DNA from: Bin80 sp965220935
GTDB taxonomy: Bacteria; Bacteroidota; Rhodothermia; Rhodothermales; Bin80
Direction: 5' to 3'
Length of the DNA stretch: 64,000 bases
NCBI GenBank assembly: GCA_965220935.1
Contig: OZ244857.1
Location: 3,596,001-3,660,000, forward strand
The notes beneath the pieces were generated by a model, which searched no databases, was not told the origin of the DNA, and worked only from the letters and a program-made list of their open reading frames with translations. This document shows, piece after piece, positions 17,347-26,424 of the stretch (position 1 is its first letter; each line of letters begins with the position of its first letter). The translations under genes were made by a program, and so were the position numbers.

Positions 17347-17364
17347 AGTATTTTAAAATGAAGG

Positions 17365-17751
17365 ATGAGAATGTGTCTTTCTATCGGTGGAGCCAGAGGT
17401 TGCAAAATTGGTCGCTTAGACCTATGTGCGTCTCCACACCCCCGAAGCAAGTGGAGCGCGAACTCTGATGATGTATCTGATCAATCGGTTTGGATGGTAT
17501 CCAGAAGAATCAAATTGGTTAGAATGCTGCCCAGTCAAAAAACCATTGCACAGGACTTAGAAGTGGATGTCAGTACAGTGAAACGATGGGTCAAAGATTG
17601 CAAAGGCCGAGGGGTGTTACGTGTGATCTCACATCGCTCTAGTAACGGAAAACGCTTCCGTCATGTACGGACCACCTACACGCTTTGTATTGAGTCTCTG
17701 GCGCATCTCGCCTATACCTACGAAAAGGCCTCGCGGGTCCCGAATATTTAA
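17365..17751 (+). CDS. Winged helix-turn-helix protein, possibly a fragment
   Basis: The first about 45 residues show no recognisable structure; from about 17488 the protein reads DDVSDQSVWMVSRRIKLVRM followed by LPSQKTIAQDLEVDVSTVKR and WVKDCKGRGVLRVISHRSS. That is a classic helix-turn-helix plus wing of the kind found in replication initiators and MarR/GntR-like regulators. It ends at 17751 shortly before an ISNCY element. Either a small DNA-binding protein or the remnant of a larger plasmid- or phage-type replication protein; the true start is uncertain. Confidence 0.4.
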   Translation: MRMCLSIGGARGCKIGRLDLCASPHPRSKWSANSDDVSDQSVWMVSRRIKLVRMLPSQKTIAQDLEVDVSTVKRWVKDCKGRGVLRVISHRSSNGKRFRHVRTTYTLCIESLAHLAYTYEKASRVPNI

Positions 17752-17964
17752 ATGCCCCCTTCGGAGAAAGTGCAATTCAGGCGTTTTTAACGGGGCTTGC
17801 GGATTTAAATGCCCCCTCATTAACAGTGAAATAAAGCAAAAATTTATGCTGACTCTGTACTTGCTAATAAGAGGCATCCATACACCTACAATGTTCGTGA
17901 ACGGTGCGATGTTTCTGGGTTATGACTTTCTCCGAGTTAGATTCCATAGTTAAAGGATTATCTA

Positions 17965-19835
17965 GTGCCTGACAATAAACTCTAATTCTGGGGTGCATAG
18001 GATCCAAGGGCTATATTTTACAAGTACTTACCGATAGTTTGCTTGTTCATTTTGCGGTTATTTTAGGCGTTGAAGATTTTTCATGAAAAATTCGAAACTT
18101 TTCCTGTGGCGGTGGATATCACTGTATTTATAGAACTTTTCTGGGGTTTTTCTTTCTGAATTGATCAAGATTTGAAAAATCTTCACCGTTCATTTAATCA
18201 CATCATTGACCATGCGCGCACAATTTGACACTGAACCGACACTGGGGATGAACTCCATTGAGGATCTTTTCGTAGATCCTAAGTCCAGAGACGACACGTC
18301 CCAAATCATCTTGGCATTGCAGTCCATCTGGATGGCCACAGATCTACGGGATCGGATTGTCATGTACCTGCAAGAGGCGATCGGAGAGAACACAGATCAA
18401 AACACCGGGGTTGACGTACTGGCGCATCTTTGTCTTGGCCGTCTTCAAGTTTGGCCTGAATTGCGATTTTGACCGATTGACATTTCAGGTCAACTCGAAT
18501 GTGCTAATGCGCACCTTATTACAAAATGATACGAGTGATTTTGGTCATGAGTCCTTGTATCGTGTGCAGACGATGATCAACAATGTAAGTCTGATCACCG
18601 ATGACATTTGGTCCACCCTCAATCGGATGATCGTTGATCATGGGTTAGAGGTCTTTGGGGTTGCACCTGATGCGCCTTTGGAAGCGCGGACGGATTCGTA
18701 TGTGGTGGAACCCCATGATGTGCGGTTATTACGCGATTCAATCATCCTGGCCATGCAGCTTGGGCCTGGGAGGCCTTCAATTTGGGGGCGTACGACACTG
18801 GCGTCAGTTAAAGCATTTGATCATTACGGTTAACAATGCCTATTTGGAGATCAACACCACCAAGAAGCGTGAGACGAATCCAGAGCTGGTCTTAACCTTG
18901 ATTTGTTACTATCGGATTCAGAAGTGTATTCTGGTCTTGGATAAGATCAAAGAACTTGACCCAAGTTCAAGTCGGATTGCGCCATTAGAAAAGGCGATTG
19001 AGCAGTTCAATCGGTTGGTAGATTTGGTTCATGTGATAGAGGGGGAAAAGATTCCCAATGCAGAGAAGTTATTATCGCCGAGCATACGCGTTGGATTGTC
19101 AAGGGGAAGGCCATGCCCAATCAGGTGGAATTGGGGGTTCCCGTCGCGATCACCCAATGTCAACATGGCTTGATTCTGGGATGGGAGATCATATGGACGC
19201 AATCAGATGTAGATATGACCATTGAGATCGCCACCAAGTATAGGACAGAGTTTGAACACCTTGGATCCATGAGTTTTGATCGCCTCAGAATTTTGAGGCA
19301 TTAAGCGCTCTGGATATAGAGGTTATTCTTCCCAAAAAGGGCTATAAGAACAAGGCAGAGCGCGAACGAGAATCGGCGGAAGAGTTTCGGCGAAAACGTC
19401 GGCAGCATGCGCAGATTGAGTCCTGTATCAACTCTGGCATGGTGGTGCACGTATTCGCACCAAAGGAGGTAAGGCGGGGTTTGCGCGAAGCATCGGCGCA
19501 AGTGTGGTCGCCACGAATTTGTGCCGAATCGGGAGGGTGTTGATGGCCCGACACCGAGAGTCGTTTCGCCAAGCGGCGTAAAAGTCTGCGTCACAAAAAA
19601 ATACTCCACCATTGGAGGTGGGAAAGGTGCGTCCGTGCGGCAAAGATTTTAGGCAAAATCAGTGGCCTATGTACTGAATTTGGATCAAATATAGGTGAGG
19701 TTTGCAGATCGGTGAAATAGATCAAAATTTTTGAGACTAAAATCGGAGAGTCTGCCTAGCAGTTAATAAAAAACTCGTGTATTAAGTCCCCGTAAAAAAT
19801 TGTGACTCCCCAAAGTAGGGTTTTTTGTCAGGCAC
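17965..19835. mobile_element. ISNCY-family (IS1202/ISDol1-like) element, decayed
   Basis: Ends are the inverted repeats GTGCCTGACAA (left) and its complement (right, ending at 19835). The hexamer TATCTA is duplicated at 17959-17964 and 19836-19841. The 1871-bp element contains a plus-strand transposase pseudogene with several frameshifts. The noncoding ends include an AT-rich 5' region (17976-18211) and about 250 bases after the transposase. Confidence 0.85.
18212..19581 (+). pseudogene. ISNCY-family transposase, multiply frameshifted
   Basis: Starts MRAQFDTEPTLGMNSIEDLF. Successive frames carry the family's ordered blocks: WRIFVLAVFKFGLNCDFDRL, LYRVQTMINNVSLITDDIW, RTDSYVVEPHDVRLLRDSI, VRHWRQLKHLI, IVKGKAMPNQVELGVPVAIT and LEVILPKKGYKNKAERERES; the tail contains FARSIGASVVATNLCRIGRV. 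At least three register changes (near 18430, 18775 and 19090, with more after 19280) make it non-functional. The equivalent intact protein would be about 450 residues. Confidence 0.85.
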
Positions 19836-20046
19836 TATCTATGTGATTTTTGGTCTGTGAGAATTGTTGTGGAGAAAGGCACGAGCCTCGCAATCAAACA
19901 TGATAGAGCCAATACATTAATTTAACAGGATATGTCAATGATTCTCCTGTTTGATCATATGCTCTGAAACATGTTCTTCTGAAAACACAAAGCAAATCAT
20001 AGGGTGAATATATCGGTTTGAAAGATGAAATCTTTCAGCCACTTTA

Positions 20047-21819
20047 TTATTTACGGCGTTTATTGGTTGTGTTTTGAGTGATGCCTTTCAGTGACTTAAG
20101 GCCGGTAGATTTTGTTGGGACTACAATCTGCTCATTCGATTTTTTCTTCATAGATTGATTGATGAACTGTTGCGAAATAGCAGAAAACACATTGTAACAG
20201 AAATAATACAGACTCAGCCCCGATGGTAAACGATTGAAGATCACAAATATCATGGCAGGCATCATGTACATGAAAACTTTAGCCTGCGGGCCTGAGGCAG
20301 GTGTCGACTGCAATCGCATCTGTACAATCATTGACAAGCCCATCAGTATCGTGAAGCCTGCGACAAAATCTCCGTAAAACGGAATCGTAAACGGAAGACT
20401 CAAAATGACATCTGGCGCGGAAAGATCAGGAGCCCATAAAAATCCTTGCTGTCGTATTTCAATTGATTGTTGCAAAAACTGCCACAGAGCAATGATGATT
20501 GGATACTGTAATAACATCGGCAGACAAGCGCCCAGTGGATTCGTACCCGACTCCCGATACATCTTGACGGTTGCCTGCTGTTGTTTTTGAGGGTTATCGG
20601 AATATTTTTCTCTGATTTCCATCATTTTGGGTTGCAACTCCCGCATTTTGGCCATACTCTTGTATGAGCTAAGTGTTAATGGAAGGAGCACAACCTTGAT
20701 AAAGAAACAAAATAGGATAATCACAAGTCCATAATTATCAATCAGTCCACTTAATAATCCAAATGCTGGAATAAAAACAGCAATTGCAAGAGGGCGTGTC
20801 ATCCACTCAAACGCATCCCATCCATAATCCACCATTCCGTAGACTCCATCATATCGACTGATCTTCCTATATTCTAATGGCCCCAGATATAAACGGAACG
20901 TATCTGGCGATTCGGCTGGCGGTCCAACAAATAGGCTAGCTCTAAAATCAATAGCGACCTCTGGATCATCAACTTCTCCAATTCGCTCCCCAAGCAATTC
21001 GGCTTCTCTGGCTGGTCTGTCAGCCAAAATTACGGCTCCGAAATACTTGTTTTTTACACCAACCCAAGACACATTTCCTCGTAGAGTCTTGTCAGGAAAT
21101 TCTTCTCTTTGGACATTAATGCCCTCCACATCATTGCCGCTTCGCGCATAGGCACCTACCTTGCTCACCTCCTCTTTTCGATAATCTACATCTTCACTAA
21201 ATGGAATGGCTCCATTCCATACGAGTTCATACCCTTCTTCGGTCTGAAATCCCGCGGCATTATAGTGCGCAATTGATAGTCCAATCTCATAATCATCTGG
21301 AATAAATGTATAGGTAAGCTGAAGTCTGCCCGTTCCTATAGTCGCGTCAAAAATCACCGTTGTAGGATCAACGGTCGCATCAATGATATCAACCGATTCA
21401 CGTTGCACAAAAGGAATTGAGCGCGTATCGTAATTACGCCCCCCTGGAGTCTGAAATCCAATACTTAGCGCGCCTTTGGTGGTGCTATCAATCAGTTGAA
21501 CCCGACTTACTTGATCATACTTGAAGTACTCTTTTAGTTCAAACCCCGTGAGCGTTGCTCCTATTTCCGATAGACGGGCGGAATACAGATCAGTCTCAAT
21601 TAGAATCTCTCTGGAAATTAGGCTTGAGGTATCAATCAGTGTATCAGCAATCATTGGAGCCTCAACCTGTTCATCTTCATATGCGCCCAAGTGCTCTTCA
21701 AGTGCAGGATCAACGAGTTCCTCAGTCTGTTGGGGAGGCTCTGGAGTCGGAAGTAGCATCACCCAGAGGATCATGATGCCTGCTAATAGAATGATTGCGG
21801 TGACTGTATTTCGATCCAC
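20047..21819 (-). CDS. yidC: Membrane protein insertase YidC
   Basis: 590 residues, typical for a Gram-negative YidC. It inserts and folds inner-membrane proteins, alone or with SecYEG. An N-terminal transmembrane helix (MDRNTVTAIILLAGIMILWV) precedes a large periplasmic beta domain (about residues 60-350) and the conserved five-helix core: PLTLSSYKSMAKMRELQPKM, ESGTNPLGACLPMLLQYPII, FMYMMPAMIFVIFNRLPSGL and SLYYFCYNVFSAISQQFINQ. A basic C-terminal tail (residues about 560-590) may contact ribosomes. It follows rnpA by 3 bases. A short perfect hairpin (GAAAGAT/ATCTTTC) lies just past the stop codon but lacks a T-run. Confidence 0.97.
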   Translation of the reverse strand: MDRNTVTAIILLAGIMILWVMLLPTPEPPQQTEELVDPALEEHLGAYEDEQVEAPMIADTLIDTSSLISREILIETDLYSARLSEIGATLTGFELKEYFKYDQVSRVQLIDSTTKGALSIGFQTPGGRNYDTRSIPFVQRESVDIIDATVDPTTVIFDATIGTGRLQLTYTFIPDDYEIGLSIAHYNAAGFQTEEGYELVWNGAIPFSEDVDYRKEEVSKVGAYARSGNDVEGINVQREEFPDKTLRGNVSWVGVKNKYFGAVILADRPAREAELLGERIGEVDDPEVAIDFRASLFVGPPAESPDTFRLYLGPLEYRKISRYDGVYGMVDYGWDAFEWMTRPLAIAVFIPAFGLLSGLIDNYGLVIILFCFFIKVVLLPLTLSSYKSMAKMRELQPKMMEIREKYSDNPQKQQQATVKMYRESGTNPLGACLPMLLQYPIIIALWQFLQQSIEIRQQGFLWAPDLSAPDVILSLPFTIPFYGDFVAGFTILMGLSMIVQMRLQSTPASGPQAKVFMYMMPAMIFVIFNRLPSGLSLYYFCYNVFSAISQQFINQSMKKKSNEQIVVPTKSTGLKSLKGITQNTTNKRRK

Positions 21820-21822
21820 GGT

Positions 21823-22233
21823 TTAGTCGCTCATGTTTATTGATTGATGCAGAAGGTGCATCGCCTTTAAGAGATCAACTGATAGTTGTTTGCTAGGAGT
21901 GACACCGCGAGCGAGTACCATCAGTGTCAATGTCTGATCATCTGGAAAGGTATGCGTTTGGACGACATGTTGGTTTTTTCGCCAGTATTCGCGCATCTGC
22001 CGTCTGAGTCGATTGCGTTGCACAGAATTCTTGCATCGGCCAGGTGCAAAACCTACCTGAATCGGCGTATTGATTCCAGTCTCACTCTGAGGAACAAAGC
22101 GATACAGGATTCGGATGCTTCCTGCAGATACAGATTTGGTACTAGGCTCTGACCGATCAAAAAGAGGCACAATTAAACGCCTACGTTTGAGTCGCATTGA
22201 ACGCGGGAAGCGTTGGCCAGCAATAGTCGTCAT
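21823..22233 (-). CDS. rnpA: Ribonuclease P protein component
   Basis: 136 residues. RnpA binds the RNase P RNA and helps mature tRNA 5' ends. The signature is FAPGRCKNSVQRNRLRRQMR, close to the family's R-NR-KR-RE motif; the N-terminus is an arginine-rich leader (SMRLKRRRLIVPLFDRS). Three bases separate it from rpmH upstream and three from yidC downstream, giving the classic rpmH-rnpA-yidC cluster without yidD between them. Confidence 0.93.
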   Translation of the reverse strand: MTTIAGQRFPRSMRLKRRRLIVPLFDRSEPSTKSVSAGSIRILYRFVPQSETGINTPIQVGFAPGRCKNSVQRNRLRRQMREYWRKNQHVVQTHTFPDDQTLTLMVLARGVTPSKQLSVDLLKAMHLLHQSINMSD

Positions 22234-22236
22234 TCA

Positions 22237-22392
22237 CTATTTGCCGACGTAACGGTCACTGACGGTTAGACTCTTACGGCCTTTGCGGCGGCGGCGAGCC
22301 AATACTTTGCGACCATCTTTGTCGGCCATTCTTGACCGAAACCCATGTTTGTTGCGACGTTTTCGCCGACTGGGTTGATATGTACGTTTCAT
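22237..22392 (-). CDS. rpmH: 50S ribosomal protein L34
   Basis: 51 residues from the ATG at 22392: MKRTYQPSRRKRRNKHGFRS, continuing RMADKDGRKVLARRRRKGRK. This is a textbook bL34, highly basic, and the first gene of rpmH-rnpA-yidC. The promoter must lie in the 118 bases between it and tRNA-Gly, which are divergently oriented. Confidence 0.97.
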   Translation of the reverse strand: MKRTYQPSRRKRRNKHGFRSRMADKDGRKVLARRRRKGRKSLTVSDRYVGK

Positions 22393-22510
22393 GGAAGTTG
22401 TTGATTAAAGAATCAAGTCAATTTTGTCATCAAAGTTCGGTTAATGCTATTTAAACAAATAGACCTTATATTTGTCCTTTAACGCACTTACTCAGTAATT
22501 TGCTTCCATT

Positions 22511-22583
22511 GCGGGAATAGCTCAATCGGTAGAGCGTCAGCTTCCCAAGCTGAAGGTCGCGGGTTCGATTCCCGTTTCCCGCT
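22511..22583 (+). tRNA. tRNA-Gly(CCC)
   Basis: A 73-nt cloverleaf: acceptor GCGGGAA pairs with TTCCCGC, D-stem GCTC/GAGC, anticodon stem TCAGC/GCTGA around loop TTCCCAA (anticodon CCC), and a T-arm with TTCGATT. The 3' CCA is not encoded. Only 2 bases separate it from tRNA-Val. Confidence 0.95.
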
Positions 22584-22585
22584 CC

Positions 22586-22660
22586 GGGCGGTTAGCTCAG
22601 TTGGTTTAGAGCGCCTGCCTTACAAGCAGGAGGTCGGGGGTTCAAATCCCTCACCGCCCA
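22586..22660 (+). tRNA. tRNA-Val(TAC)
   Basis: A 75-nt cloverleaf: acceptor GGGCGGT/ACCGCCC, anticodon stem CCTGC/GCAGG with loop CTTACAA (anticodon TAC), T-arm GGGGG-TTCAAAT-CCCTC. CCA is not fully encoded (ACA follows). Transcribed with tRNA-Gly. Confidence 0.95.
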
Positions 22661-23008
22661 CAATAATTGAGGTGGGAATTATCTTAATTCGTATCCTGAG
22701 ATACTGAAAAATTAAATTTTTCTGCTCTGTGTGCCAATAAAAAGTGACACGTCCCGACACATTAATTAGTGAATCCCAGGACCAGATGAGTTCATATTTT
22801 CTGGATGCGTTCAAGCAACTAATTTGCTGACTTTATCACTTTGGACTGAATCCCCAAAATTTGTTGCTCGTTCCCCAAAATCTGCTTACTTACGTTATTT
22901 ATGAATCTAATTCCCAAAAAGCCTCTTCCCTTGCATGAAGATGGAGTCTGAACCGACACGAACTTGATCAGTTGCCAAAATACAGACATGCGTTGGGCTT
23001 TGAAATCA
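22661..23008. other. Gene-free stretch between tRNA-Val and an ISL3 element
   Basis: About 340 AT-rich bases with short frames only, no tRNA and no recognisable protein. The last eight bases (23001-23008, TGAAATCA) are the left copy of the ISL3 target-site duplication. Confidence 0.5.
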
Positions 23009-23098
23009 GGGCCTCCCGTTTTTTAAGTGGGTGATATTTTCAGAAATGGGTAAACGAGGGTAACAAGAATAAGGTTCGGTAAGGATTTTTATAGTAGC

Positions 23099-25110
23099 CT
23101 GAATTTCCAACGCCACCTTATTAAATGGATTTTCCAGTGTGTTTAGGCCTAATAATGGTGCAACACATTGATTATATGTCATTATATTTTGCGATTAAAA
23201 TTATAGTATCACTACTATAACATGTCTCTATAATCAAACTTAAAGCCGATTTTACGCTATTTTTTCTCTCATTTACCCGTTTAATCGCATTTTTTGATTT
23301 TTAAGTATTTTTGTAATATATTGGTATTATCATTTTAATCACATTTTATTATGACAAACTTATCCGAAAACTTTGCAAATCTCTTCTTGAATCCCGATTT
23401 ACGCATACTCAGACTCTACGAAGCCCTACGTGCACGTTTTGTTGAAGAAAAACCTTGGGCCGACATTGCTCAGCAGTTCGGACTCAATGAAGGGTCTCTC
23501 CGTAACCTAGGCTCTGAATTACGTAAATCTGGTACGATCCCCATGTTTAACCGCCCCGCAGAGGCGCAACGCTCCAAGCGCAATCAACGTATCCTTGACT
23601 TACGCCTTAACGAATATCTCTCTAATGTTGAGATCCATCAACGCCTATCGGATGAGGGAATCAAAGCCGGGCCAACCACCATCGGACTTGTTCTCAAGCA
23701 GGCTGGAATCCCAAAATTACCACGACGTGCGAATCGTAAATCTCCTAAAGTTACCATAGCCGCACAGGCTGATGTTCGCCGATTCCACGCAACTTCATCA
23801 GAGTTTTCTACACAGTTCGCTGGCTTATTTCTATTTGCACGGGATTTGGCCGATACCAACATTGGGCAGCTTCTTACAACCTGGCCCACCAGTAAGAGGA
23901 TTCCTGCATTGACTATGATCAGGTCCTTGTTAGCCCTCAAACTCTGGGGAATTGGACGCCCTTATCATGTGATGCCCCGTGTCCTGGATGAGGGCATAGC
24001 CCTTTTTGCTGGACTCAATGTGATCCCCAAAAAATCCACATTATCCGAATATAGTAGCCGAGTAGACCTTGATCATCTTGCTACGCTGATGGACGGATGG
24101 CATCAGATCGCTCAACAATGGGTGCCAACTATAGAAAAGTCTTTTGACTTGGATTTTCATACGATTCCCTATCATGGAGATGAATCGCTGATGCAGAAAC
24201 ACTTTGTCTCTAGCCGTAGCCGTCGTCAGCGTGGAATCTTAGCCCTGGTTGTTCGGGAAGCGAGTCAGCGGGTCTTGATCTATGGAGATTCTAAAATCAC
24301 CAAAGAAACCCAGAATGATGCCATCTTTTCGTTCATTGAATGTTGGAAACAACGAACAGGCGAGCTTCCCAGTGAACTGGTATTTGACAGTCGCTTTACG
24401 ACCTATGAAAATCTAGCAAAACTCCATGCTCTTGGAATCTACTTCTTAACCCTACGCAAGCGTGCGCCGTCTATTGTGGATGCGATCAATCAGTGCCCCA
24501 AAGATCAGTGGAAAAAGATTCAACTTCACAATATCGGACGGCGGTACTCCAAGCCTTATGTTCTTGATCAAACAATCACCTTAACGCAGTACCCAGATCC
24601 TCTACGACAACTTGCAATCAAAGGTCTTGGACATGAATTACCAACCCTGCTGATTACCAATTACATGAACAAGGGTGCGGCTGAACTCATTGATCGGTAT
24701 GCACGGCGCATGCTGGTTGAAAATGCGATCCAAGATGCTATTAACTTCTTTCACATGGACGCACTGTCAAGCACAATCCCACTGCGAATTGATCTGGATT
24801 TACAACTCACAATCATCGCCAGTACGCTCTATCAAGCATTTGCAAAAAGACTTGACCCGCTTTATAGAGCCGCGAAAAATAAAACCCTGTTTGAGAAACT
24901 CGTCAACGCACCTGGGAAAGTGATGACCGACAAACATCAGGTCATTGTGAAATTCAACCGACACGCTCACAACTCAGAACTGCGGAGTGCAGGCTATGCC
25001 GGCTCACAAGGGAAGATTCCTTGGTTGCACAACAGAACGCTTTTTCTTGAATATCTGTGATCTGATATAGCCGCATGAAAACGTCACAAAAACGTGGTTG
25101 GAAATTCAGG
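23099..25110. mobile_element. Insertion sequence nested in the ISL3 leader
   Basis: Inverted repeats CCTGAATTTCCAAC (23099-23112) and its complement (25097-25110) enclose one intact transposase gene. GTAG flanks both ends (23095-23098 and 25111-25114), a probable 4-bp target duplication. Inside the left end, TATAGTA-TCAC-TACTATA forms a small palindrome upstream of the gene. Family uncertain. Confidence 0.75.
23351..25060 (+). CDS. DDE transposase of unassigned family (IS4/IS1634-like fold)
   Basis: 569 residues, uninterrupted. Residues 1-135 are helix-turn-helix-like (PWADIAQQFGLNEGSLRNLG, LSNVEIHQRLSDEG). The catalytic part has FDLDFHTIPYHGDES with the likely first Asp, ELVFDSRFTTYENLAKLHAL with the likely second, and YARRMLVENAIQDAINFFHM with the E of a Y-x2-R-x3-E-N motif, as in IS4-like transposases. 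Ends with a YAGSQGKIPWLHNRTLFLEY segment. Similar large transposases occur in aquatic bacteria, but I cannot name the family with confidence. Confidence 0.7.
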   Translation: MTNLSENFANLFLNPDLRILRLYEALRARFVEEKPWADIAQQFGLNEGSLRNLGSELRKSGTIPMFNRPAEAQRSKRNQRILDLRLNEYLSNVEIHQRLSDEGIKAGPTTIGLVLKQAGIPKLPRRANRKSPKVTIAAQADVRRFHATSSEFSTQFAGLFLFARDLADTNIGQLLTTWPTSKRIPALTMIRSLLALKLWGIGRPYHVMPRVLDEGIALFAGLNVIPKKSTLSEYSSRVDLDHLATLMDGWHQIAQQWVPTIEKSFDLDFHTIPYHGDESLMQKHFVSSRSRRQRGILALVVREASQRVLIYGDSKITKETQNDAIFSFIECWKQRTGELPSELVFDSRFTTYENLAKLHALGIYFLTLRKRAPSIVDAINQCPKDQWKKIQLHNIGRRYSKPYVLDQTITLTQYPDPLRQLAIKGLGHELPTLLITNYMNKGAAELIDRYARRMLVENAIQDAINFFHMDALSSTIPLRIDLDLQLTIIASTLYQAFAKRLDPLYRAAKNKTLFEKLVNAPGKVMTDKHQVIVKFNRHAHNSELRSAGYAGSQGKIPWLHNRTLFLEYL

Positions 25111-25154
25111 GTAGTTTAGATTTGTTTATCTATCCTTCAACTTATCAAAAAAAG

Positions 25155-26381
25155 ATGGCTTTAAAAATAACGGATGTGAATCATTTGATTGGTATTGCGT
25201 CACCGTGGGAGGTGACCGAGATTGAGCAGGAGACGAGTCGTTATGCGGCGAGGATCCATGTAACGCTTTCGGGGGATGCGGAGTTAAGGTGTCCGGAGTG
25301 TGGAAAGGCGTGTCCGGGGTATGATCACCGAGAGCGACGATGGCGCCATACGAATATCTGTGATTATCGTACGGAGGTCGTCGCGAAGGTGCCCCGTGTG
25401 CAGTGTCCACAGCATGGCGTGAGTACGATTGCGGTTCCTTGGGCCGATGCTCGTGTGCAATTCACGTCCAGGTTTGAGGCCTGTGTGATGGATTGCAACC
25501 AGCATTTCAGTGATCGCGAAACGCTTAGGGGTGAGTTGGACGATGATCGCTCATATTATGGATCGTGGATTGGAGCGCAAGCCAGAGAAGATCGTACCTC
25601 ATATTTGCGTAGATGAGACAGCGTCCAAGAAGGGGCACAACTATGTGACGATTGTATCGGATCCTGCAACGGGTACGGTGTTACATGTGTCAGAGGGGCG
25701 AACAATAGAGAGTTTATTAGAGTACTACGATCGTTGTTCACCTGAGCAAATTGCAGGGATTGAAAGTGTGAGTATGGATATGTGGCCTGCCTACATCACT
25801 GCAACAAGGATGCGTATACCCGATGCAAGATTGCATTTGACCATTTTCATATTTCTAAATATGTTGGAACTGGGGTGGATGAGGTTCGCAAAGAGGAGAA
25901 TCGTGCGTTAAAGAAACTGGGGATTCTGGATTTGGTAGGAACAAAGTATGATTGGCTTAAGAATCGGGCCAGCATGTCGGCCAAGCAAAAAAAAGCGGTT
26001 TAGTCTCTTAAAAACAGTGCACTGAAAACAGCACGCGCTTGGGCGATGAAAGAAGTGTTCCAGACGCTGTGGAAGTATAAACATCGCACTTGGGCGCTCA
26101 AAGCATGGAACCGTTGGTTAGGGTGGCTCTCACGCAGTCGTCTGGAGCCGATGAAAAAAGTGGCTAAAACCATTAGAAGTCATCTTTGGGGCATGATCAA
26201 TGCGGTGGTTTTAGATGTGAGTAATGGGCCGGCTGAAAGCATCAATAGCCGCATCAAAATGATCAAAATCCGTGCGCGTGGATTCAGAAATCCTGAACGA
26301 TTAAAGAATGCAATTTACTTCTATCTTGGTGGACTTGATTTGTATCCAGAAGGCACCAAAAATCGGCCAACCCACTCTTAA
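25155..26381 (+). pseudogene. ISL3-family transposase, frameshifted with an internal stop
   Basis: Starts MALKITDVNHLIGIASPWEV. The N-terminal zinc-binding region has CPECGKACPGYDHRERRWRH and VPRVQCPQHG. Catalytic blocks follow in shifting frames: ICVDETASKKGHNYVTIVSD, VSMDMWPAYI, IAFDHFHISKYV, then VSNGPAESINSRIKMIKIRA and YFYLGGLDLYPEG. Register changes occur near 25500 and near 25830-25850; a TAG at 26001-26003 follows SAKQKKAV. The intact protein would be about 410 residues. It is a different ISL3 lineage from the remnants near 5.3 and 49.1 kb. Confidence 0.9.
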
Positions 26382-26424
26382 AACGGGAGGCCCTGAAATC
26401 ATTTTGAGCGTGTGATGCCAACGA

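Larger units (their letters stand above)
23009..26393. mobile_element. ISL3-family element containing a nested second IS
   Basis: 24-bp inverted repeats begin GGGCCTCCCGTTTT at 23009 and end with the complement at 26393, with about 21 of 24 matches. TGAAATCA is duplicated exactly on both sides (23001-23008 and 26394-26401), the 8-bp duplication characteristic of ISL3. The element's own transposase (25155-26381) is broken by frameshifts and a stop. Another IS (about 23099-25110) sits in its 5' leader. The ISL3 insertion therefore predates the inner one. Confidence 0.92.

Noticed and set aside
20021..20046. Hairpin GAAAGAT/ATCTTTC after yidC
   Set aside because: Perfect short stem but no T-run on the minus strand, so not called as an intrinsic terminator.
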